From Slackia piriformis YIT 12062 (GTDB lineage: Bacteria; Actinomycetota; Coriobacteriia; Coriobacteriales; Eggerthellaceae): DNA of 64,000 nt. A program made the translations under genes and the position numbers. Positions 1 to 10,180 of the stretch are shown piece by piece; positions within the stretch are counted from its first letter, which is position 1; every line of letters starts with the position of its first letter. Below the pieces are notes generated by a model. The model did not search any database. It saw nothing but the letters and a program-made list of their open reading frames with translations, and was not told the DNA's origin. Where the stretch lies: the NCBI RefSeq assembly GCF_000296445.1, contig NZ_JH815198.1:1303114-1367113 (forward strand), in the 5' to 3' direction.

Positions 1-156
1 GCGAACGCCAACGAGGCGCGACCGACAGCCGTCCTATAAGTCTTTTGCCCGCTCAAGAGTGCCTTGTATGCAAGACGGCGACGGAATCACCCGTCGCCGT
101 CTTTTCAAATTCGAACCACAATCTGGCGCGAAGTCGATTGTGCCACACGTTTTCGC
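1..156. other. Left-edge non-coding stretch downstream of dxs
   Basis: No convincing gene is seen between the window edge and the dxs stop codon. The only clear structure is the strong hairpin at 72-103, listed separately. The first 60 bases may belong to the upstream region of a gene outside the window. Confidence 0.5.
72..105. terminator. Hairpin terminator after dxs
   Basis: A perfect 13-bp stem (72-84 with 91-103) with a six-base loop AATCAC lies about 55 nt beyond the dxs stop. The T-rich side is on the plus strand (CTTTT at 101-105), so it is a better intrinsic terminator for plus-strand transcription. On the minus strand it could still end or stabilise the dxs transcript. Confidence 0.55.
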
Positions 157-2058
<1,902 letters not shown>

Positions 2059-2115
2059 AGACCTTGCCTTTGTTGCGGGTTGTCAAACGGGTGCGATACG
2101 AATCGCACCCGCACG

Positions 2116-2316
2116 CTATACCTGTTTGTCGACGTTTCCAGAATCGTCCTCTTCGATGACCTCGAGAAGCTCCGTAGCCATCATGCCAAGCTTCACTGCT
2201 TCATCGTAGAGGTCGAGTGCCTTGTCCAAGGCTATATCGTCTCCGCGCACCTGAGATGCAATTTCCTCTAGGCGGCTGCGAATTTCCGTAAAACTCCTAT
2301 CGGATGCCACGTCCAT
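2116..2316 (-). CDS. xseB: Exodeoxyribonuclease VII small subunit
   Basis: Small subunit of exonuclease VII, which degrades single-stranded DNA to oligonucleotides with the large XseA subunit. The 66-residue protein has the usual all-helical core (FTEIRSRLEEIASQV, then ALDLYDEAVKLG) and a short acidic tail. It starts 8 nt after the nusB stop and is followed by dxs after 57 nt, so the three are probably cotranscribed. The large-subunit gene xseA, normally directly upstream, is not in this window; it may lie elsewhere. Assignment rests on length, the helical pattern and position between nusB and dxs. Confidence 0.88.
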   Translation of the reverse strand: MDVASDRSFTEIRSRLEEIASQVRGDDIALDKALDLYDEAVKLGMMATELLEVIEEDDSGNVDKQV

Positions 2317-2324
2317 GCTTGAAC

Positions 2325-2960
2325 CTATTCAGCGACCGTCGAAGGATCGGCGGAATCCGTCTGCAAAGTCGCATTCAGCTCACTGCAGTCCTCGGCCGAA
2401 ACGGCATCTTCCGTCGAAGCCTGGTCGCGTTCATCCTTAAAGCCTTCTACGGCAGCCTCTTCTTCTGCGAAAGACGCAGGGGCTTCCTGCTGGGCCGCAG
2501 GGTCGGATTGCTCCTCGCCCTTGGCTTCTTCCTCGCAGTCCTGCTGGTCTTCGCCATCCAGCTTGCGCGCAAGACGACCCAGGACGCCGTTGACGAATCG
2601 ATGAGAATCGTCTTCGCCGCCGAATTCCTTGGCAAGCTCGACCGCCTCGTTGATAGAAACCGAAACGGGCACGTCTTCAACGTATTTCAGCTCGAACACG
2701 GCAAGACGCAGCAAGCAGCGGTCAACCACGGGCATGCGGTCGATCGCCCAATTTCGTGAACACATGCTGATAGTACGGTCAAGCTCCGCGCTATGGGAGG
2801 CAACGCCGAAGATGAGCATGCGCGCATAATCGCCCATGCCTGCATCTTCGGGAACAAGACCTTCCTCCACAACGATGTCGGCCGGTTTATCAAGCAGCTC
2901 GCTCTGATACAGAACCTGCAGCGCGCAACGGCGCGCCAAAGAGCGTTCGTGTCGTTTCAT
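2325..2960 (-). CDS. nusB: Transcription antitermination factor NusB with long acidic C-terminal tail
   Basis: NusB binds boxA RNA with NusE/S10 and promotes antitermination on rRNA operons. Residues 1 to about 140 form the helical NusB domain, beginning with RSLARRCALQVLYQ and containing INEAVELAKEFGGEDD and FVNGVLGRLARKL. About 70 further residues (roughly 142-211) form a low-complexity tail rich in Glu, Asp, Ala and Gln, which is unusual because most NusB proteins end soon after the core. The tail keeps the reading frame and an ordinary stop, so it looks genuine. ATG follows a GAGGGG ribosome site. It lies 21 nt after asp23 and 8 nt before xseB. Confidence 0.94.
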   Translation of the reverse strand: MKRHERSLARRCALQVLYQSELLDKPADIVVEEGLVPEDAGMGDYARMLIFGVASHSAELDRTISMCSRNWAIDRMPVVDRCLLRLAVFELKYVEDVPVSVSINEAVELAKEFGGEDDSHRFVNGVLGRLARKLDGEDQQDCEEEAKGEEQSDPAAQQEAPASFAEEEAAVEGFKDERDQASTEDAVSAEDCSELNATLQTDSADPSTVAE

Positions 2961-2981
2961 CTAACCCCTCAATCAAATGTA

Positions 2982-3332
2982 TTAAGCCGAAAAGCGAATA
3001 CCGTCGACATACACGTCCACCGACGACACTTTGAAGCCGACCTGGGTGACAACGGCGTCGGCAACACCCTGGCGGACATCGGACGCGATGGCAGGAATGG
3101 GCCTGCCGTAGAAAACGTCGATATGCACGGCGATATCCACGCCTTCGGTTTCGTTCATGCTGACTTCGATACCCTGGCTTGCCGCGTTGGACACGAAACG
3201 CGAACGGATGCCGGAAAACGTGGAGGCACCCACGCTCGCAACGCCCTCGACTTCTTTAGCGGCGATGGCCACGATAGTTTCCATAACGCCAGGGGCAAGA
3301 CCCAAGCCGTCGACATACAATTCTTCGCTCAT
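2982..3332 (-). CDS. Asp23/Gls24 family envelope stress response protein
   Basis: Member of the Asp23/Gls24 (DUF322) family; such proteins associate with the cell envelope in Gram-positive bacteria, but their biochemical role is poorly defined. The 116 residues include the family's conserved stretches GLAPGVMETIVAIAAKEVEG, VDIAVHIDVFYGRPIPAIA and VTQVGFKVSSVDVYVDGI. The start ATG at 3332 follows a GAAAGGA site; the frame runs further upstream but lacks a good ribosome site there. It sits directly before nusB, as yqhY does in Bacillus subtilis, where yqhY is linked to accB-accC and acetyl-CoA carboxylase homeostasis. Here accC also lies upstream, though across 764 nt of repeat-rich DNA. Confidence 0.9.
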   Translation of the reverse strand: MSEELYVDGLGLAPGVMETIVAIAAKEVEGVASVGASTFSGIRSRFVSNAASQGIEVSMNETEGVDIAVHIDVFYGRPIPAIASDVRQGVADAVVTQVGFKVSSVDVYVDGIRFSA

Positions 3333-3554
3333 GACGGTCCTTTCGGCTCGTTGTTGAATAAGCATCCTATCATTCTACCCCAAACATGGGCGGCATCCGA
3401 AACCCATCTTGGTTCCACGGAATATACGAAACGCGCTGCGAATCCCAAGTTGCAAACCGTTTCGGGACCGCAAGCAGCCCACGAGCCGGAAATCGGCCTT
3501 GACCTCCCGAGCAAGCGGCCCCGATTCCCCGCGCAAGCGGCCCGGCGGCCGAAA

Positions 3555-3771
3555 ATCCATACTATCTCGTCCGTTTGCGCAGGCGAAATGCACGTAACGC
3601 CTAAATAGTATGGATGAAGCGCCCCTTCTTTTTCGCAAGGCTCGAGCGCACGGCTCTGACCTGGTGTTTTACAAGACGCTCTGCGCGCAAGGCCCGAATG
3701 TCCGAGGCGAATCCATGCTATCTCGTCGAAAGGTGCATTTTGGCTGCACAAACGGCCTTTATAGTATGGAC
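3555..3771. repeat. Paired 61-nt palindromic element, copy A
   Basis: Two 61-nt units (3555-3615 and 3711-3771) each open with ATCCATRCTATCTCGTC and close with ATAGTATGGAY, giving outer stems of about 10-11 bp. Unit 1 has an inner stem around GGCG...CGCC, unit 2 one around GTGCA...TGCAC. Between them (3616-3710) lies GCACGGCTCTGACCTGGTG followed by TTTTACAAG. The same architecture recurs at 9835-10041 with substitutions that mostly keep the stems. It could be a structured RNA, a mobile miniature element or a REP-like sequence; nothing here shows which. Confidence 0.7.
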
Positions 3772-3798
3772 GAGCGGCCCGGCGGCCTGCAGAGCAAC

Positions 3799-3910
3799 AG
3801 CTCGATAGCGAGGCAACGACCCGGCGGCTCGGTGACGGGGCCGCGAGGGACAACATCCGGCGACCTGGCGGCTCGATAGCCGGGCCACGCCTGACGGCTC
3901 GGTGACAAAA
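3799..3910. repeat. Degenerate GC-rich short repeats
   Basis: Variants of a CCYGGCGGCTCGRTGAC-like unit recur at about 3822, 3866 and 3892, with a related CAGCTCGATAGCG at 3798. Spacing is irregular (about 44 and 26 nt) and each copy has substitutions, so it looks like an old tandem expansion. No coding meaning is apparent. Confidence 0.45.
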
Positions 3911-4029
3911 CGGCGGTTCGTGCCGACTTGAAGGCGTGCCCCTTTGTCGACGGCGAATCCCATTCCACATGCAGACGCACAACCGTTGGATCCACAAATG
4001 CAAACCGGCGCGAAACGCGCTGCATGCGA

Positions 4030-4053
4030 AAGCGGCGCCCAACCGGACGCCGC
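4030..4053 (-). terminator. Possible terminator hairpin after accC
   Basis: On the minus strand AAGCGGCG and CGCCGCTT form an 8-bp GC-rich stem around the loop TCCGGTTGGG, about 45 nt beyond the accC stop. There is only a short TTT after the stem, so termination would be inefficient or factor-assisted. If it works, asp23-nusB-xseB-dxs would need its own promoter in the gap. Confidence 0.45.
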
Positions 4054-4096
4054 TTGCATGTATCTTTGAGGCCTTTTCCTTTATGGCCTATTCCAG

Positions 4097-5446
4097 CTAT
4101 TCCTCGCCGAAGGCCACATCCAAAAAGTCCGTGCGAGCTTCGCCTTTCTGGAAGATTTCGGCATCAAGAACACGCTTATGGAACGGAATAGTCGTTGCAA
4201 TGCCCTCGATCTTAAACTCCTCGAGCGCACGACGTCCGCGAGCAAGCGCCTCTTCACGATCCTGGCCCCAAACAATAAGCTTGGCCACCATGGAGTCATA
4301 GAACGGAGAGATAACCGACCCTGCATTGATGTAAGACTCGACACGAATGCCAGAGCCGCCCGGAACGTCAAAACGCGTGATGGTGCCCGGACAAGGACGG
4401 AAGCCGTTCTCGGGGTCTTCCGCGTTGATGCGGAATTCGATCGCATGGCCGTTCGGAGAGAACGGAGCGCGATCGGCGCAGCTCATAGGCTCGCCCGAAG
4501 CGATACGCAGCTGCTCCTTGATGATGTCGGTACCGGTGATCTGTTCGGTCACGGGATGCTCCACCTGCACGCGCGTGTTCATTTCCATGAAATAGAACTT
4601 GCCGCTCTCGTCAAGCAAGAACTCGATCGTGCCGGCGTTGCGATAATCCACGGCCTCGACAGCCTTGACCGCGGCTTCGCCCATGGCGGCGCGAAGCTCG
4701 TCGTCAAGCGCCGGAGAAGGGGCCTCTTCGAGAAGCTTCTGATGGCGACGCTGGATGGAGCAATCACGTTCGCACAGAGCCACATGATTGCCGAAATCGT
4801 CCGCAAGAACCTGAATCTCGATATGACGGGGACGCAGCACGAGCTTCTCGAGATATACATCGTCGTTGCCGAACGCGGCAGCAGCCTCGGCCTTGGCAGC
4901 CGTAAACGCGCCCTCCAGGTCTTCAGGCCTGTGCACTTCACGCATGCCCTTGCCGCCGCCGCCTGCAGAAGCTTTGATCAAAACGGGGTATTCGACGGCC
5001 TCGGCGAATGCGCGGGCGTCTTCGACCGTTTCCACCACGCCGTCCGAACCGGGAACCGTAGGAACTCCGCATGCGGCCATGGTCTCGCGGGCAACCGCTT
5101 TGTTGCCCATGCGTTCGATGCATTCGGGGGCAGGACCTATAAAAACAAGGTCGTTTTCAGCGCATGCGCGGGCGAAATCGGCGTTTTCGGCCAAGAAACC
5201 GTAGCCGGGATGCACCGCTTCGCAACCCGTGGTAACAGCGGCCGCAATGATGTTGGACATGACCAGGTAGGACTTTCCTGCCGGGGCAGGTCCGATGCAA
5301 ACCGCCTCGTCGGCGTATTTCACCGGCAACGTGTCCTTATCCGCCGTTGAATACACCGCGACCGTTTTCACGCCAAGTTCGCGAGCGGCACGCATGATAC
5401 GCAGCGCGACCTCTCCGCGGTTGGCAACCAGAATCTTTTTGAACAC
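4097..5446 (-). CDS. accC: Biotin carboxylase subunit
   Basis: ATP-dependent carboxylation of the biotin carried on a BCCP domain, the first half-reaction of acetyl-CoA or pyruvate carboxylase. The 449 residues show the full three-part fold: N-terminal domain ([18 protein letters not shown], then YADEAVCIG and [17 protein letters not shown]), ATP-grasp domain with the glycine-rich loop [12 protein letters not shown] near 160-170, and the active-site region [14 protein letters not shown] near 290. The GTG start lies 2 nt after the stop of the upstream carboxyltransferase-BCCP gene, so the two are translationally linked. The gene order efp...accB-accC-asp23-nusB of Bacillus places this at the fatty-acid accC position. 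No second biotin carboxylase gene is visible in the window, so this subunit may serve both carboxylases discussed under findings. Confidence 0.95.
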   Translation of the reverse strand: MFKKILVANRGEVALRIMRAARELGVKTVAVYSTADKDTLPVKYADEAVCIGPAPAGKSYLVMSNIIAAAVTTGCEAVHPGYGFLAENADFARACAENDLVFIGPAPECIERMGNKAVARETMAACGVPTVPGSDGVVETVEDARAFAEAVEYPVLIKASAGGGGKGMREVHRPEDLEGAFTAAKAEAAAAFGNDDVYLEKLVLRPRHIEIQVLADDFGNHVALCERDCSIQRRHQKLLEEAPSPALDDELRAAMGEAAVKAVEAVDYRNAGTIEFLLDESGKFYFMEMNTRVQVEHPVTEQITGTDIIKEQLRIASGEPMSCADRAPFSPNGHAIEFRINAEDPENGFRPCPGTITRFDVPGGSGIRVESYINAGSVISPFYDSMVAKLIVWGQDREEALARGRRALEEFKIEGIATTIPFHKRVLDAEIFQKGEARTDFLDVAFGEE

Positions 5447-5448
5447 GC

Positions 5449-7338
5449 CTATTCCCCCTCGCCTGCATCTGCGGCACCATGAGGCTCAATATAGAACAAA
5501 GGCGTGCCGAATTCGACGGGGGTAGTGTCATCGAGGCAAACCTCGCGCACGGTGCCCATCTGAGGAGCAGCGATTTCGTTCATGAGCTTCATGGCCTCGA
5601 CGATACACAGGGTCTCGCCCGCGGCAACTTCGTCTCCCACCTTGACGAAGGGAGCTTCGCCCGGAGCCGGAGCGGCGTAGAACGTACCGACCATGGGAGC
5701 GGTTACCTCCACCCAATGCGCGGGACGAGCCGGAGCGGCCTCGGCAGGAACGGCAGCGGGCGCGGCTGCGGCAGGAGCGGCAGGAGCGGCAGGCGCAGCT
5801 GCAGCAACGGGAGCCGCGGCGGCTGCAGGAGCAGAGCCGGGCATGCGGACGCTGATGCGCATGCCTTCCTCTTCAACGGTGATTTCGCCGACGCCGGATT
5901 CTTCGACAACTTTTACCAGCTCACGAATCTGATTGATGTCCACGTAATCGTCCTCCTTGGTCTGGCTGGATTCACGTTCCAGCAGGAAATCAACTTGCTC
6001 GGTAGCGCGATGCTTGGAGAGGAAAGTGCGCGCCTCGTTGGGGAACAAGGCGTACATGAGCACATCTTCCTCAGACGTTGCCAGATCGCCGATTTCATCT
6101 TTGACCTGCTCGAACGTCGTTGTTGCAAGGGAGGCGGGAGCAACATCGGGAGGAAGCACGTCCGCGTTGCCAACAACCTTCTTGTAAATCTCGGGAGAAA
6201 TGGGGCCCGGCGCCTTGCCATAGTAACCGCACAGGTAATCTTTCATCTCCTTGGAGACAACGCTCCAACGAGAGCCCGTGAGCACGTTGAACACGGCCTG
6301 CGTGCCGACGATCTGACTCATGGGGGTGACCAGCGGCGGATAGCCGACCTCGGCGCGAACGCGCGGGATTTCGCGCATGACCTCGTCCAAGCGGTCAGAT
6401 GCGTTCTGGATTTCCAGCTGGGAAACTAGGTTGGACATCATGCCGCCGGGAACCTGGTGCGAGTACACCTTCATATGAGTGAGAGAGGAGACGCCGCGCT
6501 TGTAATGGCCGCGCTTGCGCACTTCCTCCCAGTAATCGGCAATTTCGAACAAAAGATCGAGATCGTAGCCGGTGTCATAACGGCTTTCCTGAAGCGCCGC
6601 CACGATGGTCTCGACCGCAGGATGGCTGTTGCCGAAAGAAAGCGGGGCGGAAGCGGTGTCCGCGATAGCGGCACCAGCCTCGGCGGCCTTGATGATGTTC
6701 ATAGGAGCCATGCCGCCCACGTAATGGCAGTGAACGTGCACCGGAAGGCCGATTTCGGCATTGAAAGCCTTGACCAAGCGCTCGGTGCGATACGGCGTGA
6801 GCATGCCCGCCATGTCCTTGATGGCGATGGAATCTGCGCCAAGGTCTTTGAGTTGCTGACCGTACTCCAGATAGCCGTCCAAGGTATGCACGGGGGAAAC
6901 CGTGTAGGAAATGGCAGGCTCGAACCAGCCGCCGCACGCCTTGATGGCCTCGGCGTTGTCAACCACGTTGCGAATATCGTTCAAGGCGTCGAAAACGCGG
7001 AATACCTGGATGCCGTTTTTCTTCGCGCACGCGATGAAGTGATTCACGATGTCTTTGGAATAATGCTTATAGCCCACCAGGTTCTGGCCGCGCGAAAGCA
7101 TGGCGAGGTCAGTGTTGGGCATATGCGCCTTGATGGAGCGCAGGCGCTCCCAAGGGTTTTCGTCCAGAAACCTCAGACAGGTATCAAACGTTGCACCGCC
7201 CCAAGCCTCGACAGCCCAATAGCCCACCTTGTCCATCTTGGGCAGAATGGGCAGCATGTCGCCGAGCTGCATGCGGGTAGCCCAAAGGCTTTGCTGGCCG
7301 TCACGGATGGTGGTATCCATCAGTTGCAAACCTGGCAT
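5449..7338 (-). CDS. pycB: Pyruvate/oxaloacetate carboxyltransferase fused to an AccB-type biotin carrier
   Basis: Residues 1 to about 450 form a carboxyltransferase of the PycB/OadA family: metal-binding start [44 protein letters not shown], the biotin-site lysine segment [13 protein letters not shown] and [12 protein letters not shown]. It transfers carboxyl groups between biotin and pyruvate. Residues about 467-629 resemble a whole AccB protein, including its distinctive N-terminal helix ([17 protein letters not shown]), an Ala/Pro linker and a biotinyl domain with EAMKLMNEI, Lys584 being the biotin site. Ordinary PycB carriers usually end in AMKM and lack the AccB helix. With accC next door it should form a two-subunit pyruvate carboxylase; no decarboxylase beta or gamma membrane subunit is present. 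ATG follows GGAGAGGTG. Confidence 0.9.
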   Translation of the reverse strand: MPGLQLMDTTIRDGQQSLWATRMQLGDMLPILPKMDKVGYWAVEAWGGATFDTCLRFLDENPWERLRSIKAHMPNTDLAMLSRGQNLVGYKHYSKDIVNHFIACAKKNGIQVFRVFDALNDIRNVVDNAEAIKACGGWFEPAISYTVSPVHTLDGYLEYGQQLKDLGADSIAIKDMAGMLTPYRTERLVKAFNAEIGLPVHVHCHYVGGMAPMNIIKAAEAGAAIADTASAPLSFGNSHPAVETIVAALQESRYDTGYDLDLLFEIADYWEEVRKRGHYKRGVSSLTHMKVYSHQVPGGMMSNLVSQLEIQNASDRLDEVMREIPRVRAEVGYPPLVTPMSQIVGTQAVFNVLTGSRWSVVSKEMKDYLCGYYGKAPGPISPEIYKKVVGNADVLPPDVAPASLATTTFEQVKDEIGDLATSEEDVLMYALFPNEARTFLSKHRATEQVDFLLERESSQTKEDDYVDINQIRELVKVVEESGVGEITVEEEGMRISVRMPGSAPAAAAAPVAAAAPAAPAAPAAAAPAAVPAEAAPARPAHWVEVTAPMVGTFYAAPAPGEAPFVKVGDEVAAGETLCIVEAMKLMNEIAAPQMGTVREVCLDDTTPVEFGTPLFYIEPHGAADAGEGE

Positions 7339-7648
7339 GCTTCACCTCTCCATCTCCGAAACGCCTCCATACCGAGAGCGTTTTGCGTAACTTGCTTCTA
7401 ACATAGATATACAGCTAGTGAATTATATACGCTCCATAAGGCCAGAAATCTTTGGCGAGGGCCGTTTTCTGGCGAACGTACGCTTTAATGCACTAAAGCA
7501 CTATATCGCTCGAATGCTACATTGTCGAGAATGCACCTTCCAGGTTGCCGAAGCGTTACGGTAGAGAAACGTCAGCGATCGGCCCCCTCGACCATGCGCA
7601 TGAGCTCTTGCTGCACACCGTATTTCTGCATCACGCAACGACTAAGAG
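7339..7648. other. Intergenic promoter region of pycB-accC
   Basis: No gene is supported. The minus-strand side nearest pycB holds a TATAAT-like -10 (7422-7427). A stem CCAGAAA (7442-7448) with TTTCTGG (7466-7472) lies just upstream of it and might be a regulatory hairpin or a weak terminator for the flavin/ferredoxin gene. A-T rich sequence around 7480-7530 contains short direct repeats of AGTGC. Confidence 0.5.
7422..7427 (-). promoter_or_regulatory. Candidate -10 box for pycB-accC
   Basis: Minus-strand TATAAT within GCGTATATAATTC, about 85 nt upstream of the pycB ATG, in an AT-rich pocket. No good TTGACA-like -35 is seen at the right distance, so this is a candidate based only on the -10. 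Confidence 0.4.
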
Positions 7649-8284
7649 CTATTTCACGACAATAATCGCTTCCTGGAAGCATGCCATTTCGCAATTGCCG
7701 CATCGCGTACAGCGTTCCTGGTCTATGACGGCGGGAACCATACTCACATCGATGCACCCTTCTGGACATTTCGAAACGCACGCCCTGCAGCCGTCGCAAT
7801 CTTCGGTGATGAAATACGAGCGTTTCTTGATGCCGGCGTTCATACGTTCGTCGCCGAAGCGAAGAGGAGTGCGGGCGACCGTCCCGGCGTGACGCTCCGT
7901 TCGCTCCCCCACGCCCTGATACATCCGAAACACCGTAAGGTTCTTACGCGATTCTTCGTTTTTATAAAACTCGAAAACCGCTTCGTTTTTCTCAAGCAGC
8001 GGCAAAACGAACCCCGAGCCCATTTCCTCAACACGACCGCGAAGCGTCACCGTAGCGCACTCGCCATACGAAGCTCCCTGAACCCCCGTGAAAGCAAGCG
8101 ATTTCCTGGCCATCAATTGCGCATAGAAAGCCGTGGTGCGATCGACGATGAAATAAAGACCCTCGGCGTCCGCGTCGAGCATCTCCACGGCACGCGTTTC
8201 GGGCATTCCCGCATCATCGACCGTGGCGATCACTACACGCTGCACATCGCGCACGATGCGCATCAAATCGTTGACGAAATCCAT
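7649..8284 (-). CDS. PPOX-fold flavin-binding protein fused to a 2[4Fe-4S] ferredoxin domain
   Basis: The 211-residue protein has two parts. Residues 1 to about 130 resemble the pyridoxamine-phosphate-oxidase-like split beta-barrel (DVQRVVIATVDDAGMPETRA, then LYFIVDRTTAFYAQLM), which normally binds FMN or F420. Residues about 150-211 form a bacterial-type ferredoxin with two complete cluster motifs: Cys163, 166, 169, 173 and Cys192, 195, 198, 202. It could shuttle electrons between ferredoxin and a flavin; the substrate is unknown. The ATG at 8284 is preceded by AAAGGGAAA; the longer upstream frame lacks a ribosome site. It stands alone between pycB and a divergent pseudogene, so context gives no clue to its function. 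Confidence 0.82.
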   Translation of the reverse strand: MDFVNDLMRIVRDVQRVVIATVDDAGMPETRAVEMLDADAEGLYFIVDRTTAFYAQLMARKSLAFTGVQGASYGECATVTLRGRVEEMGSGFVLPLLEKNEAVFEFYKNEESRKNLTVFRMYQGVGERTERHAGTVARTPLRFGDERMNAGIKKRSYFITEDCDGCRACVSKCPEGCIDVSMVPAVIDQERCTRCGNCEMACFQEAIIVVK

Positions 8285-8484
8285 TCTTTTTCCCTTTCGC
8301 CTATGCGGTTCAAGTCCACAACGCACTCGGACGCAGTCTGACCTTTTTCCTCGTTCAATCTTACCAAAGGGGCCAAAAGAGCTCGCAAGCTCTTTACCTA
8401 GTTCTAATAATGCCTGATGAAGTACCATTTTTCTATATTTTTCGCTCACTGGACAAAGAATTTTCCGATTTTTATCATGCTCGC

Positions 8485-9599
8485 ATGGTTCCAGCGATTT
8501 CTCACATATCGGCAGCGCGGTTCTGGCTCTCTTGCGGCCAGCAAGACATTCCGCGCCATTTCCTCGACTCCTCGTCAAACAGCAAGGAATACCCGCTGAG
8601 CGCCGATTGCCATCTCGGCAATGCCAGCCGACGCGCGCTTGCCGCCAATCGCCAAGCCGGCATTGCCGATTGCCATTGCGATGCCGCGACCTGCAGACAC
8701 GACGCTGCCGAACGCCGGCCGCTGAGCGCCGATTGCCTCGATGCCGCCCGCTCCGCCTTTTCGATCGAGCAGGACGAACCGCTCCATTTCCTCGTAAGCG
8801 GGCAGAATAACAAACGCATCCTTGAAGGAGCCGTGTCTCACAGCATCGACGGCGAACTTCCGCCTCGATCGATTCTCGGATATTCGGCTGGGGCGAAAAT
8901 CGGCATCGTTTCGCCAGGAATAAGCTTTATGCAGATGGCCTGCCTTCTTTCTCGCGTTGATGCAATCCGCTACGGATCCGCACTATGCGGACGCTTCGCG
9001 GCGCCAGCGGATACCGGCAGACTACCTGCGCGCAAGCCTTTGACCAACGTACACGTTATTCGAAAGCACCTTAAGGCGTCTCCTCAGATGAGCGGAAGAA
9101 AGCAAGCGTCCGCGGTTCTGCCCTACATCATCGAAAATACCCGTTCGCCCAGAGAAGTAGATGTCGCTCTGTTTTGTCACTCCCGATTAGAAAGGGAGGC
9201 TTTGGACTGCCTCGCCCTGCAATCAACGAAAGCGTCCGATTAGACAAGCCGGTGAGAACGCGAAACCAATACGGCGGAACAAGCTATATCGAGTCGTTCG
9301 AATGCGACATGGTGTGGCATATCTCTGGCAAAACCATCGTGGTCGAATACCAGGGCGAACAATACCACGAACACCAATTCAGCATCCATCGCGACTCGAT
9401 CAAAAGAAACTCCCTTATCGAGCAGAGAGTTCGCGTATTCACCCTAAGCAACGAGCAATTCCGCGACTTCGACCAATTCAAGCGGTTCGCTACGTTGTTG
9501 AAAGAAACCTTGGGCATTCGGCCACGCTCGCGCATCTCCGATCCCGAGCAACGACAAAAAAGCTTGCACGCACAGCTCGTCAGGCCATTCGCGCTTTAG
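8485..9599 (+). pseudogene. Frameshifted DUF559-like endonuclease-domain gene, paralogue of the gene at 60422-61456
   Basis: Two overlapping frames together match one protein. The first, from ATG 8485 (MVPAISHISAARFW), aligns with MAFCICHISALEFW of the intact paralogue and continues through PLHFLVSG and LPYIIENTRSPREVDVALF. The second frame picks up at about 9176 with SLPIRKGGFGLPRPAINE, matching HAPRSLGGYGLPKPCMN of the paralogue, and runs to a stop at 9599 through the nuclease core CDMVWHISGKTIVVEYQG. The shift falls within about 9172-9190, next to a TTTT run. A segment with an exact 19-nt duplication (8593 and 8719) makes the N-terminal half about 30 residues longer than in the paralogue. 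A sequencing error is possible but the insert suggests real decay. Confidence 0.75.
8593..8737 (+). repeat. In-frame 126-nt spaced duplication inside the pseudogene
   Basis: A 19-nt sequence, CCGCTGAGCGCCGATTGCC, occurs exactly at 8593-8611 and 8719-8737. The offset of 126 nt is a multiple of three. Between the copies lie further partial copies of GCCGATTGCC with AATGCC/GATGCC variants. In protein terms this gives two PLSADC blocks. It marks slippage or local duplication within the gene. Confidence 0.6.
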
Positions 9600-9834
9600 T
9601 TCGCAATCGGCGAAACAACTTGGCACGCTCCGATACTCCTGAGCCAGAGCCCCTTGCTAGAAACTTCCTGGCTCGCACCTTTCATCCCCTGCCGGAACCT
9701 TTTAATCCGATTGCTCAGCCACCAACTTACGGCATCTGACTTTCAATCCTCAAACCCCGAATCCCACTCCCCCGGCTCTCGATTCCGAATCTCGAACCCC
9801 AAATCTCAGCCCCGACCCTAGACCCACGAATAGC

Positions 9835-10041
9835 ATCCGTACTATTTCGACACTTCTTGCCAGACGAAACGCACGTTTCGCCGACATAGTATGGAAAAAG
9901 CAGCACAGACGAATAGAGAGCCGAAGGCACGGCTCTCTGGCCTGGTATTTTGCTTTTGAGGAAAACGAAGCACCGCAACAATCCATACTATTTCGTTCGC
10001 TTTGCCAAAACGCATGCACAAACGAACGAAATAGCATGCCA
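9835..10041. repeat. Paired 61-nt palindromic element, copy B
   Basis: Unit 1 (9835-9895) begins ATCCGTACTATTTCGA and ends CATAGTATGGA, with inner stem CGAAACG/CACGTTTCG. Unit 2 (9981-10041) begins ATCCATACTATTTCGTTCG and closes with CGAACGAAATAGCATGCC; its stem has 12 consecutive perfect pairs (CTATTTCGTTCG with CGAACGAAATAG). The spacer holds a hairpin AGAGCCG/CGGCTCT followed by CTGGCCTGGTATTTT, matching the spacer of copy A at 3555-3771. Both units are exactly 61 nt in both copies. Confidence 0.7.
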
Positions 10042-10180
10042 TACCGCAGTCTGGACGTCCGAAGCCAAAAAAGCAACCTAAGGCGCTCGAAACCGAGGCT
10101 AGATCGAGCTGAGCGGCGGGATGAAGGAGCCGTGCTGCAAATCGGATCTGAATCGAAGCTCCGTCGGCCACGGCATACAT

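Larger units (their letters stand above)
3333..4096. other. 764-nt repeat-rich gap between accC and asp23
   Basis: No gene is supported here: the short frames on both strands have no family-like sequence and shadow repeats. The gap contains one copy of a paired-hairpin element (3555-3771), a GC-rich block of degenerate repeats (about 3799-3910) and a hairpin near 4030-4053 just beyond the accC stop. The gap is striking because accC-asp23-nusB are usually tightly packed in related gene orders. Confidence 0.7.

Noticed and set aside
5449-7338. Oxaloacetate decarboxylase alpha subunit of a sodium pump
   Set aside because: No beta or gamma membrane subunit genes nearby and accC is adjacent, so carboxylase use is more likely.
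9172-9190. Programmed frameshift joining the two halves of the DUF559-like gene
   Set aside because: Only a TTTT run is present, without a slippery heptamer or downstream structure; the intact paralogue needs no shift.
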